Shown piece after piece: positions 33,870-59,621 of a DNA stretch of 64,000 nt; within the stretch, counting starts at the first letter, position 1; each line of letters opens with the position of its first letter. The DNA lies in contig JASAND010026383.1 of assembly GCA_030248195.1 (NCBI GenBank), positions 1 to 64,000 on the forward strand, in the 5' to 3' direction. Source of the DNA: Trissonchulus latispiculum (taxonomy: Eukaryota > Nematoda > Enoplea > Enoplida > Ironidae). The notes beneath the pieces were generated by a model. It did not search any database, had not been told where the DNA came from, and saw nothing but the letters and a program-made list of their open reading frames with translations. The translations under genes and the position numbers were made by a program.

Positions 33870-34858
33870 CACTTAAGGTGGTAATTCCCTTTGGTCACAT
33901 AAAGTTTGCACCATTATTACTCATTCATTACTTGGAGTTAAGAAGCCGTTTTTATATCAAAATGCAGCTTGACATTTTCTCTTTTTAATGCATACCATGA
34001 AACCAATGCTGCTTCTCTAAACTATTTTTAACACTTTTAGAAGAAGTATAATTTTCCAGAATTTTTGCGGACTAAAGTAAATTTTTTCGCGAGACACCGG
34101 TTAGATCATTCGATGCCTCCATCCAATAGCTGAGGACGATTTTTTATTTATTGTGAAATCGCTCTTCGTTATAGAGAAATAAGCTGAAATCTGTGCGTAA
34201 CCTGTATTTTGCCTACTTTTTCCAAATTTGTCAAGCTATTACTTTAGCTAGAACGCAGCAATCGGGTCAGCTAAAAATCGTCCCTGGCTATATTTGTGCA
34301 GAACACATTTGTTCAGTAGCAGCCCTCCAACTTGCATGGTGAAGGCTCCACAATCTTTGGAAAAAATTGGTCGTGTTTTTGCAAAAACTACATTTTTATG
34401 ATAGCAGCCTACAGGATAGCAGTTGGAAGACGATCATGCGTCGGATAATTTGTCCCTGTGAGACCTTCAGGTCGACGCCCTTAGTTTGATTTTAGGGCTT
34501 GCGTAGTTCAAGAAATGTTGGATTATTTGATATCTGCAAAAATGACAAGTTTTCGACGCCAAAACAAGAAAATCGGCTATAGCTCACGGTAGAGAAAAGC
34601 CAGATACTTGCTTTAAAAAGCAAAAATGTGAAGCTCAATGAGATCTTTCGAATGCATATAGTCGTAACTGTATAGGTGCTGCCAAACGTGCAGAAATTGG
34701 GAAAAACTACTCTGACCGGAAATCTCGAAGTTTTGAGTCGGGATTGCGCGGGGGGTGTTAGAACGCTAAAAGAACTTATTTCGGAAAGTTTCATCAAATT
34801 TCATCTTGATTTACGCCGCCAAATAACAATATGTGCCCAAAAGGAATCACCACCTTAA
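33870..34858. repeat. Foldback/TIR element, about 1 kb
   Basis: The left end CTTAAGGTGGTAATTCCCTT is inverted at the right as AAAGGAATCACCACCTTAAG with a few mismatches. The adjoining bases also match (TGGTCACAT against ATGTGCCC). The inside is AT-rich with no transposase. A TTTCGAATG motif near 34649 resembles the one in the 62-64 kb tandem repeats. Confidence 0.65.
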
Positions 34859-35302
34859 GGGGGGTCGCCGGGTACCAAATCTTAAGGTCACTGATTTCGC
34901 TCATTTTCGATTATAATATACCCCCATGTGTGTCCATGGACAAGACAAATTTTTAGAGTGCAAGGTCAGAAAATCCAGAACAATCCACTGCAATTGTTCA
35001 CAAAACCCCAACTCCACATATATAGACAAAAAGGGCATACATAATACAGTGCAGATACTTCTTAGCTCCGTGGATGGTTTCCATGTACCCGTCTCAGTCA
35101 CACTCTCAATTAGCTCATCAGTACGAATCTTGCATTGAATGCCAGCAACCTAGCTTTCAGTTTTTAATTCCTGAAATTTGAAGCTTTCTCATTGCTACGA
35201 TCAGGTAGATTTTCTAAAATATTTTCAATAGGGACAATGTTAAATACAAACAATAACGAAGTATACGTCTAACAATTTTTTCTGATTTTTTTTATTTCCG
35301 AG
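34859..35302. other. Repeat fragment and intergenic DNA
   Basis: 34860-34925 begins GGGGGTCGCCGGGTACC and continues with a TTTCGCTCATTTTCGA segment also found in the 15770 repeat, so it is a fragment of that family. The rest shows nothing certain. Confidence 0.35.
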
Positions 35303-35498
35303 TAGTGATGGTAGTCAGCCGGTGTCATACCGGCCGCTGGCCATGACCTCTGCCGCAACTGAAGCAGCAAAAGCTACAGAAATTGCTTTTCGCACCAAAG
35401 TGCACCCGAATAGTGCAAAACGCATACTGGTTGAATCGGTCCGCATGGCCTATGAGAACTATAGTGCGGAACCCGGGCGCACTGTCATCGCGCCGTAG
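35303..35498 (+). CDS. Candidate terminal exon of an unidentified protein
   Basis: A strong polypyrimidine tract (TTTTTCTGATTTTTTTTATT) and AG at 35301-35302 precede a frame open for 64 codons to TAG at 35496-35498. The block is clearly richer in GC than its flanks and gives a balanced composition, for example ATEAAKATEIAF and RILVESVRMAYENY. I do not recognise the protein and cannot find the preceding exon. It could instead be a piece of GC-rich repeat, since ACCGGCCGC palindromes occur at its start. Confidence 0.35.
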
Positions 35499-37240
35499 TG
35501 TTTTTCCCGGCCACTGGAATTTTTTATACGCACAACGCACAACGCACAGCTAATATGCATCACAACGAGTTGGTGCGCGACTACCCCACAATGTGTTTAA
35601 TGCAGTACACTACAATTAGTATCTGTAGTGTCAGCTAGTTAGGTTACGAATTTTTTTGCATTTTTTACTACTGTTTTGCTACTTTCTACTACTAATTTTT
35701 ACTTTTGGTTAATTACTTGGAGTTTTTTGAAAACTAGCGTGCAATTATTTTTTCTTAAACCTATTGTTTTGAAGCTTTCTTAAGTTGAAGTATTATTGAA
35801 TTTTACTTAAAAGCGGCAAAATCTTCTAATATGAAGCTACTTTGACTTTGCTGAAGCTATTAAGCTCATTTGTTATTTTGTTGTTGTTAGCAGCTAGAAA
35901 ATTCATAAGAGGCTTATATATACGTTAAATACTTAAAGTGTCTCATTTACTACGTTCAATTTGGAAAACTTGTGGTTTAATTTGGAGTTTAACTTGTCAA
36001 TAGTAATTTTTATGTTGTTGTTAATCAGTATTTTTGTTGTATTACGAGTACACATTGCATTAATCAAAGGCATTTTATTACCAATATCTACTTCAATTGT
36101 TGTTTTTGTATTTGTCATTGTTGTTTTTGTGAATTTCAGTAATAATATGTAAAATCAGCTGAAAGCCCAAACTGAACTGTGCTGTCAGGCAAGTACAGAG
36201 AACATACATACGGTGCATCAAGAGGCAAAAGGGGTCTATTATAACATAAGAAAGACCATTAAAAGATTCCAGATGGGAGTACTTGCATTAATTTAGGTTG
36301 GTTTAATTATACTTTTTCTTTGTTGTTTATTGCTTTGTATTATGAATGCCGGCAAATTAAACAGATCCACAGAAAGCTATACTATATTAATATGTTATGC
36401 TCTGCTATGATTCTTTGATATGTTCAATTTTCTTATTATTATTAATCTTCAGCTAATTGCCGTAGAAGTGTATAATAGCATTTGTCTTTTGTAATTTTCT
36501 TTTCACTCTATCTTGAATTTAGTTAAAACTTGGGAAAAACTTGGTACTCGGTGTGAGGTTACGTGCGTATCCTCTATAGAATAAACTACTCTATCGAACC
36601 TCAGTAAAGATTGTTAGATTCGAGTTCAGTGTGTGATGTCTAGGCTTTAGTCTAATCAGAGAAAAGCGAGTATGTGTCGTGAATACTAAAATTAGTCCTA
36701 CGCGACCGCTGCCTATTCTATGAATAAAAATAGCCACTGAACAATTTACTTTTCGACTACAAAATATGGAACGGACCAATTTCAGAGAAAAGGCATAAAC
36801 ACTGTATAAACAAACAACAGCAGTGAACTAGGGGAGGGCGTTACCCTCTCCCCAACACTACACCTAAACCACTTACGGGACCCACAAAACCCAGCAAAAT
36901 CACCCACACTTAGCAACCACTGACAAGCCAACGACTGCCCGACGTAACTAACACACCCCAACTGACCAAAAACTACGCTTACACTCTCTTTTATATGCTT
37001 TGTGCTAGTGGCGTAGCTAGCCCAAAAAGAAATCATCTTTATCATTCATGAATAGAACAAATGTCAAAATAGCTCAACATTGAATAATTTCGTCATAGAA
37101 AATGTTCTTTTGGAACACAATCGTGAAGATAACACCAACTTTCAATTTACTGCTGCGCTGTTGCGCAGTTAATTGGCAGTGCCCCAATGGGCAATATCCC
37201 ACATCGGGATGTACTTATAGGTGTTTTGTAAGTAAGTAGA
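35499..37240. other. Intergenic, very AT-rich
   Basis: Two hydrophobic frames near 35940-36150 are composition effects of T-rich DNA. No gene seen. GTGGCGTAGCTAGCC at about 37010 is the type of terminus found on GC-ended MITEs. Confidence 0.35.
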
Positions 37241-37254
37241 GTATTGAATAGTTT

Positions 37255-37622
37255 TATGTACCCTATACTTAACCGGTATAGGCAAGAGTACATAATACAT
37301 AAGAGTATGACAAGCGTCATACGCCAGGTATTATCAGCTCGCTACATCCTCTGCACGCTATCGGCTTACCCCCCCCTGAACCCCCCTTATCAAAGCAAAT
37401 TCGAGCGCTATGCTTGTACGCTAAAGCTTGAAAACACAACTAGTCAGTTGGTTCAACGTGCGTCTGTTGCGTGTAAACATAGCGGCCGAATTTCTTTTTC
37501 TTTGACAATTTATGGGGGGTAGGCCGATAGCGAGCATCGGATGTAACAGCCTTATAGTACATAGAGTATGCCTGCTGTCATACTCTTATGTATTATGTGC
37601 TCTTGGTATAGGGTACATAAAT
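37255..37622. repeat. Foldback element with GTACCCTATAC ends
   Basis: The left side TTATGTACCCTATACTTAAC and the right side GGTATAGGGTACATAA are inverted, as are GAGTACATAATACATAAGAG and CTCTTATGTATTATGTGCTC. A related single-sided fragment with TCAGCCGTTAGCGAGC and CACACTCTTATTATGTACTC lies at about 5125-5250 in CTLD-A intron 2. Confidence 0.75.
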
Positions 37623-38594
37623 CCGATAGTTCGAACGTAGTTACTCTGGCTGGCATTAGGGAACTATTATGCTAGTATCACCAGGTCTGCCCTAGACCAT
37701 TAGCTACTATTATTCTGTTTTGAACAGTGAAGTGCCTGGCCAGTGGATTCTTGTAGCGTTTATGCAGCCCACGACACGAAAAGCAAGCAACCGTACACAG
37801 TAATGATAAGCAAGAAATACATGTAAATAGATGAGTTCTACCCGTTGCAACCGTTTTCTCAACTTAATCAAGACTTTCAAGCTAGGGCAAATTAAAGGTA
37901 GAAACACCCAATTCAGTGGTCGTTTCAAACCAGGAAATTTCAGTTTTTCGAAAATAACTTGAAATGGGTGGCAAATACGCGACCGCGCTAAGCAGAAAAG
38001 TTGTTCAGAATCATGAAAGCTATCGATTGATATGCAAATTGTGTATATTGTACAATCTTCAAAAATTGGCTTTTTGCCGGTTTTTTGCCACTTTTTCCAT
38101 GTTTCAAGTGGAGTAACACTACAATGCCCAGGCAGAATTCCTTCATATTTGGCATAATTTTGTAGACCCATGGGGTGTATGCCTGCGTCAAAATTCAGCT
38201 GCCGGGGTCGCACTAGAATTAATTTTTTTGAACGGCGACCAAAATTTTCCAAATTTTCGACGATGTTTAGATTAAGGATAGCATTACTCTCTAACCGGTA
38301 GGGTTACCGCAAAGCTAATGGCATGTATATGTTACCCAATACGTCTTCTCTCGTTGTGTCATAGGATAGATGCTTTCAGTTAACCAAACAGCAGGGAGAA
38401 TTTTTTAGTATAAATAGTGGGTGTCACGAAAAGTGGGGGGTCGTACCGGTTATCGGGAGCCTGGCGAGCTACTGAGACCCAGCTAAGAACCAACGACCAA
38501 TATTTTGACTACGCAAATGCTGTATATTCATGCAAAAAATGAAGCCGATCTTGGGGCAAAAGCTTAGTTGCCTTCCTCCCCTTTAAACGATTTT
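37623..38594. other. Repeat-derived AT-rich DNA
   Basis: A segment around 38480-38500 (GCTAAGAACCAACGACCAA) is the complement of one at about 6628-6646 in the foldback at 6536-7757, so fragments of that family are present. No gene supported. Confidence 0.35.
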
Positions 38595-38784
38595 TAAAAT
38601 TCAAGCAGTTTCGGGTAAAACTTTGCTATTTTTGGGCAAAAGTTCGCTATTTTTATCAAAATTTTATAATCTGGGAGAAGGGGAAGGCCAACAATTTGTA
38701 GTGTCACGATCGCCGACGGGTCAATTTGATGGAGAAGGAGGGTTCTCTTTGTTGATAATTCTAAAAAATATGCAGCTTTCAAGG

Positions 38785-38789
<5 letters not shown>

Positions 38790-38839
<50 letters not shown>
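38790..38839. repeat. (TA)n microsatellite
   Basis: A pure TA run of about 48 bp. Confidence 0.95.
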
Positions 38840-38843
<4 letters not shown>

Positions 38844-38965
38844 GCGGTGCGAAAGTTGCACCTTCCCAAAATAAACCCAAAGCTATATGATATACAAGCT
38901 TTTTAGAATTTGACCATGACAGGATTTATTCTAGTTCACTTGCGACTGGATTTACCTTTGTCGTA

Positions 38966-38967
<2 letters not shown>

Positions 38968-39029
<62 letters not shown>

Positions 39030-39045
39030 ATAATATATATATATA
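38968..39045. repeat. (TA)n microsatellite
   Basis: A TA run of about 60 bp with a short interrupted extension (ATCTATAATATATATATATAG). Confidence 0.92.
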
Positions 39046-39204
39046 GTAAGAATGAAGCTATCGACACGCATATATATACGTCAAAGCACATTATTTAAGT
39101 GTGTAAAAATTTTGTGAAACACTTAAGATTAAATAAATTTTTGCTTCATTTATTTCATAATTTCATAACTTCATAAATTTATAAATATCGGATAAATGTT
39201 TCAA

Positions 39205-39510
39205 TTAGGAGGGGGCCCTCGACCTCAAAGGGAGGGGCACAAATCCCAATGGGAGGGGGCCCTCGACCTCAAAGGGTGGTGCCCAAATCCCAATGGGAGG
39301 GGCCCGGGGCCCCAGGCCCCCCCTGGATCCGCCACTGCACACCTATGCGCACCCCTTCCCTACCACAGCACTCTACAGCCGCTTTGGGCATGCATGCAGT
39401 TCTATGACGAAAGGTGCTCAGCTCAGTGGCGGATCCAGGGGGCCTGGGGCCCCGGGCCCCTCCCTTTGGGATTTGGGCCCCTCCCTTTGAGGTAGAGGGC
39501 CCCCTCCATA
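39205..39510. repeat. GC-ended foldback with GTGGCGGATCCAGG motif
   Basis: The left half has two copies of GGAGGGGGCCCTCGACCTCA-like sequence and ends CCCCCCCTGGATCCGCCACTG. The right half starts CAGTGGCGGATCCAGGGGG and ends GAGGTAGAGGGCCCCCTCC. Because the well-marked GGATCC ends face each other at the centre, this may be two elements or one foldback with a spacer. Confidence 0.7.
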
Positions 39511-39804
39511 TTAGAAACTTTTATCTGATATTTATAAATTTTTCGAAAATGATCAAAATTTTATGTACGTAATTTTAAGTTTTACAAAATTTTTTGCCTG
39601 CGGCACACTTGTATGTGCATTACGTATATATAAATCCATATATTCATTCTTACAAGTTACAGAATATACAATATACATACGACGCAGCTAAATCCAGTCG
39701 GAAGTGATTTAATCAAAATCTTATGTAATTTTAAGTGTTTTACAAAAATTTTTGCCTGCGGCGCACTTATAATGTTAATAACTATTAATAACTAATATAA
39801 CTGT

Positions 39805-41278
<1,474 letters not shown>

Positions 41279-41344
41279 AAGATAGTATATACATCGGAAA
41301 AGGAACATTTTTAGCTAAACAAATTTGGGTAGTTTGGGGGGAGG

Positions 41345-41595
41345 GTGATCAGGACATTCAGGAGCAATCGTGGTGGTGAGTACGTCCCGGAGCATTCGCG
41401 CTGATGAGCACGCTCAACAGCATTTGTGCTGGTGAGCACGTTCAGGAGCAATCGTGCTGGTGAGCACGGTCAGCAACATTCGTGATTATGAAAACGGTCA
41501 GCAGCATTCGTGCTGGTGAGCACGTTCAGGAGCAATCGTGCTGGTGAGCACGGTCCGCAGCATTCGTGATTATGAAAACGGTCAGCAACATTAAT
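41345..41595. repeat. Second locus of the 30-bp hairpin minisatellite
   Basis: About eight forward-oriented units of the same type as at 23718-25640 (GTGCTGGTGAGCACGTTCAG). Here two blocks of about 90 bp (three units each, ending GTGATTATGAAAACGGTCAG) repeat, a small higher-order structure. Confidence 0.9.
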
Positions 41596-42104
41596 ACCAC
41601 AAATGCCTTTGTTTAACTTTTTTGATTTCAGCAGATTTGTGGATATCTCAAAACAGTTCTTTCAAATACTTCTTTTATATGGAGAAAATCTCGGCATATC
41701 CTTTTGTTCCTTCCTGAAAGCAGGACAGAAGCTAAATACACTGAATTTAACTTTAACTTTATCTATGTGTTTGTTTGCCCTACCTTGATTGTTTATTGCT
41801 GATAAGAAGAGATAATAAAACCGATCCAACGTGTATTAAACATCACGAATGATTATTTCTCCTGAGAAGAATTGAAAATGATTAGATTTCTATATAGAGG
41901 TGAGAATGTTTAAGCCTTGAAGACAGACAGGATTTCTCAATCGCAGAGAATAAACTGATGAACAGGATCTGAGTGAGGTGGACTATCGAAAATTGTTGAC
42001 ATTTGATGTTTGTCAAACAAACATTGCACTATACAAATGCGTCCAAAAATAAGTCGTGATTGCTTAGTCATCAATTGTCTGTATGTGCTGGTATCTTCTG
42101 TGGC
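41596..42104. other. Spacer between the minisatellite and the LGR gene end
   Basis: No repeat or exon recognised. AATAAA-like signals on the minus strand for LGR transcript ending could be expected here, but I cannot single one out. Confidence 0.3.
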
Positions 42105-43503
42105 TCAGTCAGCGGGCTGTTCAGTAACAGAATAATTATATCGTTCAACATTGCTACCTTCCTGTTTCTCTGCACTGTTGCTGTGACTGTTTTCAATGAT
42201 ATCGGACATTTGTGGACGAAACCTGATTCTGGCAAGAGTACGCCGTGAAACACTGAATCTAAAGCACAAAAACTACACATTTCACATGTTGTTCCAACAT
42301 TTATACAAATTTCGTAAATTATACCATACCTATAAATGGGACTGTGATAAAGCTAGTCATGAATGAATGATCTGCTTAAAACTGCACGAAAACTATTAAT
42401 TATAATTAATATATAAATATAGCACATTAATATTTATAGCAAATGCAAAACTTTTTCACAAAATGTGCATTCCCAAAAAACTCAGATACGATCTCTACTT
42501 AGCATGCAAGAGCTCCTTTTGAACTGTCTGGTTATCCAGTAGGCAAGAGTCTGACTTCCCTCAGGGTAGGAGGTCATCCGTCGCGGGTCGATGGGCTCCA
42601 ACCAGGATGCTGGGACGACTGGATCGAGAAGACTCGTCCGAAGGACGGGGAGTGGTCCGGGTTGAGATTAGAAAGTGAAAGCTATCAGGAAATTGTTGAC
42701 GCCTCCATTGAACCTGCAATAGGATATGGAACTGTTGTAGCTACGAAATCTGATACTTGACTTTGGCTTACTGTGTTTTAATAAGTCTTTTGGCAGTTTT
42801 TTCACATTTTGGCAGTCATTCTTTAGCAGAATTTGCTTAAAACTAATCTGCAATGACTGTAGATAGACTACAATGATGTGTGCATTGGTTTTGTCGAAGT
42901 TGGAAATTAGTGTGCAAATATAAAGTTTCTGGAAACGAACATTTAAGCGCCCAATGGTAGCTCCATGGTAGGGTATTAGAGCATTGGACAGAAAGTAGTG
43001 AGTTCGAGTCTTCTTAATTTTCATTTCTTTTACTAGCCATTTCCTTATATATATATTATTATTAGTTTGTGCAATTTTACACTACATGTACGTGTCAAAG
43101 ATCGTGAGATAGTGAGATCGAATTCTGTCTAACAGCCAATTTTTGCAATTCGCATTTTTACATCAGTACTGTCTTTTTTAATCTAAATCTAGTGTAATGT
43201 TACTTTTCACCTACTTTCGTTCCCTCCAGAATTCTTGTTTTCAAGCCATCGGTTCATATCGGCTCGAAAGGATTTGGTACAGAAGACGTACAGAAACGGA
43301 TTGGCACAACTATTAAGGGGATAAAATAGGACTAAGAATATCTTAGCCATGGTAATGTTAATAATCGGTATGCCGATGGCTGTCGTAATACCAAAAAGTA
43401 GGGTTGGGGCCCAGCAACAAAATCCGTAAAAATCAGGACTGCCGGAAATCCGTTTTGCCAAAACCACATCCTGAATGTTCATCCCGCACTGATTTGTGCG
43501 AAC
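42105..43503 (-). CDS. C-terminal end of a leucine-rich-repeat GPCR (LGR, glycoprotein-hormone-receptor type), 2 exons
   Basis: Minus-strand exons 43503-43211 and 42258-42105. The first exon is open from its acceptor and reads DVVLAKR, FCCWAPTLLFGI (TM6) and KIFLVLFYPLNSCANPFLYV (TM7), then a short helix-8 region FCTKSFRADM. LFYP-NSCANPFLY is the hallmark of the glycoprotein-hormone-receptor branch of LGRs. The donor at 43209-43210 is in phase 2 and joins the next exon in frame: FSVSRRTLARIRF, MSDIIENSHSNSAEKQEG and RYNYSVTEQPAD, stop at 42105-42107. If the donor were not used, the first exon would stop at 43207-43209. The ectodomain and TM1-5 exons were not found and must lie at higher coordinates or be absent. 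The protein would act in the plasma membrane through G proteins. Confidence 0.85.
42945..43021 (+). repeat. tRNA-like SINE fragment
   Basis: Contains TGGTAGCTCCATGGTAGGG, an A-box-like start, and AGTGAGTTCGAGTCTTC, a B-box-like end, about 50 bp apart. Stems are incomplete. It lies in the LGR intron. Confidence 0.4.
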
Positions 43504-44787
43504 CTAAAATTACTAGAACGAGTTTGAACTAATATTTAAGTTAGTTGAAATATTTCTATGTTTACTGTTTGGGCTACATAGGTGCTAACAATTTCACTTT
43601 CCACTTTGGGTCCGTTTTCCACTTTTTCACTATTTTACCTTTTTCACTTCCCTTCAATTCTACTTTCCACCAATTGATGGATTGGTGGATCCACTTCCCT
43701 GAATTGATGGAACTTGATTGCAAGATGCTGCAGCGATAATTATTTACAAGCTGCACCTGCATTTAAAATGTGCATTGTTAGCAAAATGCACTGTGTTAGG
43801 TTTTTTATTCTAAGGGAAATGTTCTTCCTCCTGTTTCAAACAGTATAGAAACCTCCACGCAATTTATATGTCCCATATTACATTTCTATTTACAGTAACA
43901 GTATATATTCATATTACAAGTGATTTTAAACCGAACCCAATGTGTGAAAGCAGTTATTTCCAACGAAAAATTAGGTATATCGACTCTCTCTAAACCGTAC
44001 TCTACTCGAGAACAGTGCATATTCACTGACATCCTAAGCATTGGACAACACTACACTAGGCATTGGATGTGAAATTTGCATCTAGTTAGCCAGTTGGCTT
44101 TTGCCTGTTACTTTTGTACGTTATTATGTTTGAGTGCATGCAATGCTGTATTGCTCCATCGGACCAATTCCTCGAGATATTATTTCAGTACAGACCATGT
44201 TGAATTGCTTGCCTGGAGTTGTTTGGAGACACTCTTATAAGCTCCTTCTAGCTACAATGAACTGTAACTAGAAAAAACAGGAGTCAACAATAGTAGACGA
44301 AGAACGTTGAGTTAAAAATAAAGCCCAAATTAGCTTTAATGGATTCTGAACTACATAGCATAAATCCGGTAACTAAGTTAAAAGTTAAGCGACGATACGT
44401 AAACTGACAGAGCATGCTGCTAGTGCCATCATGCTGCAGGTTGCTTGTTTTCAGTTACTTAATAATAACGGGTGAAAGCATTGTATGATAAACGACCTTT
44501 CGATGCTACTAATTAATAGTTCGCAAATACGTTTGGTGACAACTTGTTTATCTGCAGAGAAGTAAAAATGAAATACAGAATTTTCCATATTGCTTTTAAT
44601 ATTTCGTGTATTCTTCTTTGTTCCAATTACAGCTAATGCGAAACAGTTTCAGTCAGGCATAGCATCATGCTGGTCGTTTCCATTTGAGTGAATGCTAAAT
44701 CCTACAGCCGAGGTCAGCAGCTTTCAATCACTACCTTTGTTGGTGACACCACTACGACTTCTTGACTCAGATAAGCAATAATATAAT

Positions 44788-57458
<12,671 letters not shown>

Positions 57459-57937
57459 GTATTCCTATAATGCTGTCACTTTTAGTTATTTTTCATGACA
57501 GCAAATACATTAAAGATGCTGCATGGCACAAATGGAGACTTAATTCTAGCTTAAAACTAAGAGAATCCTACTTGCCCTTTGTCCAAGAGTGTATCCTTCA
57601 AAATAGAATTTGGGGGTAATAACAATGGGTAACATATGGGTATAACAAGTTTAGTTTGGGTAGATGTTGTATTTAATGCATGATATACTTATTTGATTAT
57701 CAAGACAGTTAGCTCTAAAACGTGGAAGCAGTCAAGCAAGTGGTAATAAAGTTTTTTCTGTTTAAACATCACATAATATTCACGCATACGTACGCAGTAT
57801 TTTCACTGAATGGTAACATCACGAGCTCATTTTGTTGGTCTTACGTAGGTAAAATCTACTTCAGTGCACGACTTTTATTTTACTCGTTTTTGAATATTTG
57901 TTCTTTATTTATTTTTTTTAGAATATTTAGTAAAAAG

Positions 57938-58345
57938 CATTGGATCTCTTTAACTTTATCCCCCCAACAAAAGTTGGTCAACTTCAAAGGCTTATTGCAA
58001 GAGCTCAACAGAACTTTAGAGCACGATTTATACATCGTTGGAATGCTCGAGATGTGCTCTATTTAATGGTGTAAAGCAGTTGCTGCTATGCGCTTGCTAA
58101 AAAGTTAAGCTTAACAAACTATCGCGGTTACTGCTTTTTGCAATTTTTGGTAGTCTTTTAATCTTAGATTTTTATAGCTGCAAACCACAGCAAACTGCTT
58201 TACACCATAAATAGAGCACATCTCGAGCATTCCGATGATGTATGTGTCATGCTCTAAAGTTCAGTTGATCTCTTGCAATAAGCATTTGAAGTTGACCAAC
58301 TTTTGTTTGGGGGGGATATAGTTAAAGAGATCCGAAGCGTTATAA
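57938..58345. repeat. Foldback element, about 400 bp
   Basis: Left GGATCTCTTTAACTTTATCC, right GGGATATAGTTAAAGAGATCC. Inner pairs GCATTCCAACG type and GAGATGTGCTCTATTTA against TAAATAGAGCACATCTC. It lies 480 bp after CTLD-B exon 8. The hydrophobic ORF ending at 58066 runs into it and is not a gene. Confidence 0.8.
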
Positions 58346-58977
58346 AGTGTACGCAGTCAACTATTATTTTGTAGCTCTTATCTTTGTTTCAGTATAAACA
58401 TGGAGTGGTCTCTTAACGAATATTGTGTCACTGCTTACTGAAATCTTACATTTGTTAGATGACACTTTTTGTTGCAAAACCCAAATGGATAACGATGAGT
58501 GTATTCTAAAAACGCCAGAGACAGAATGTTATGGACAACTGTTGCTTCATCGGCGATACCAGATTAATTAAAAACAACGAGCACATGATTTCTGTGTACA
58601 AAATGCTTCCTCCATTACCCTAATTTTCCTCAATTAACTAAAGAGTTTTTAGAAAGTGTTGGATGGGTGCAGTCATACATGAGTCTCGGTAAAGTGCTAC
58701 TTAGTGTCCAAGCAAATTGCATGAAAAGGGTAAGGCTATAGTGTATAATCCCTAAATAAAAAATGTTCTAGAAAAAAAGCAATAGCAGAAACTGTAAAAA
58801 CTGGTATAATATACACAAAAGAATATCACACAGGCAGTGCAGAAATTTGTGAGTGTTCATGAGAATTGGGATTGAAACTAGAATCGCAATAAATGACTTA
58901 TCTAGAAGTGTGAAATTAGATAAGTACTCACAAATTAACTGAAGTTCGGCCCTAATCCCTCATTCATACTTCTGTGG

Positions 58978-59110
58978 CAGATGTTATTAACGTTCCAACC
59001 CGGGTTAAGACGTTAACAATGGTTAACTTCTTGTGTTAGAGACAGCCAAGTTAACCCGGGCTCAGGTCTATGACTTAATCCAGGCTTAGATGTTTATTGA
59101 TAACGTTGGC
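58978..59110. repeat. Short MITE related to 10235-10545
   Basis: Holds AACCCGGGTTAAGACG and AAGTTAACCCGGGCTCAGG, and ends TTGATAACGTTGGCCCC, matching the TTGATAACATCGGCC end of the element in CTLD-A intron 3. Confidence 0.6.
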
Positions 59111-59170
59111 CCCTGATAGTTTATTAGTATTTATACTGTTATGAGGCTTAAACTGTTATTTATTTAATAG

Positions 59171-59379
59171 TAAAAGCTCACAAGCAATTAACTTTGGACA
59201 ATGAAGTTCTTAAATTTCTTTCCGACTCAACAGTTTGCATTTCATTAACGATCTCACAGACGATTTGTACAAAGCCTGGATTTAATGGACAATATCGACA
59301 ATATACACACAAACACATCAGACACCTTAAACAGGCAAATGTTACCCAAAAAAGAGGTAGAAGCTTCAAAGTTCCCTGA
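59171..59379 (+). CDS. Possible terminal exon of CTLD-B
   Basis: An acceptor TATTTAATAG at 59161-59170 is followed by a frame that fits the phase-1 donor of CTLD-B exon 8 and runs 69 codons to TGA at 59377-59379 (KAHKQLTLDNEVLKFL, then QTICTKPGFNGQYRQY). A second overlapping frame (59285-59590) is also open and Ser-rich. No equivalent was found after CTLD-A, so this assignment rests only on phase and position. Confidence 0.28.
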
Positions 59380-59621
59380 AACTTCAGTTACCAGTCAAAT
59401 AAGCACAACAGTCCATAACAGTTACAGTCAGTCAGAATTGGAGAAAGTTAGCAGTCAAATCAGCTCAACCAAGCAAAGTTTACCAAGATTTGGAAAGACA
59501 GAACGAGGATTAGAGGTCCATTCTTCAAATTCAATTCCTAATTTAAATGGCGTTGTGCTTTCTGCTTCGTCAATTAGTTTGCAAGATTAATTGTCTAACA
59601 TTCAATTAGTTAACTGTCCAA

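Noticed and set aside
35961..36152. Two-helix membrane protein ORF
   Set aside because: T-rich composition yields hydrophobic residues by chance; no partner exon.
37710..38252. 180-residue minus-strand ORF
   Set aside because: No recognisable motif, lies in repeat-derived DNA, and its composition is not coding-like.
57722..58066. Hydrophobic ORF after CTLD-B exon 8
   Set aside because: Its second half is the left arm of the foldback at 57938-58345.
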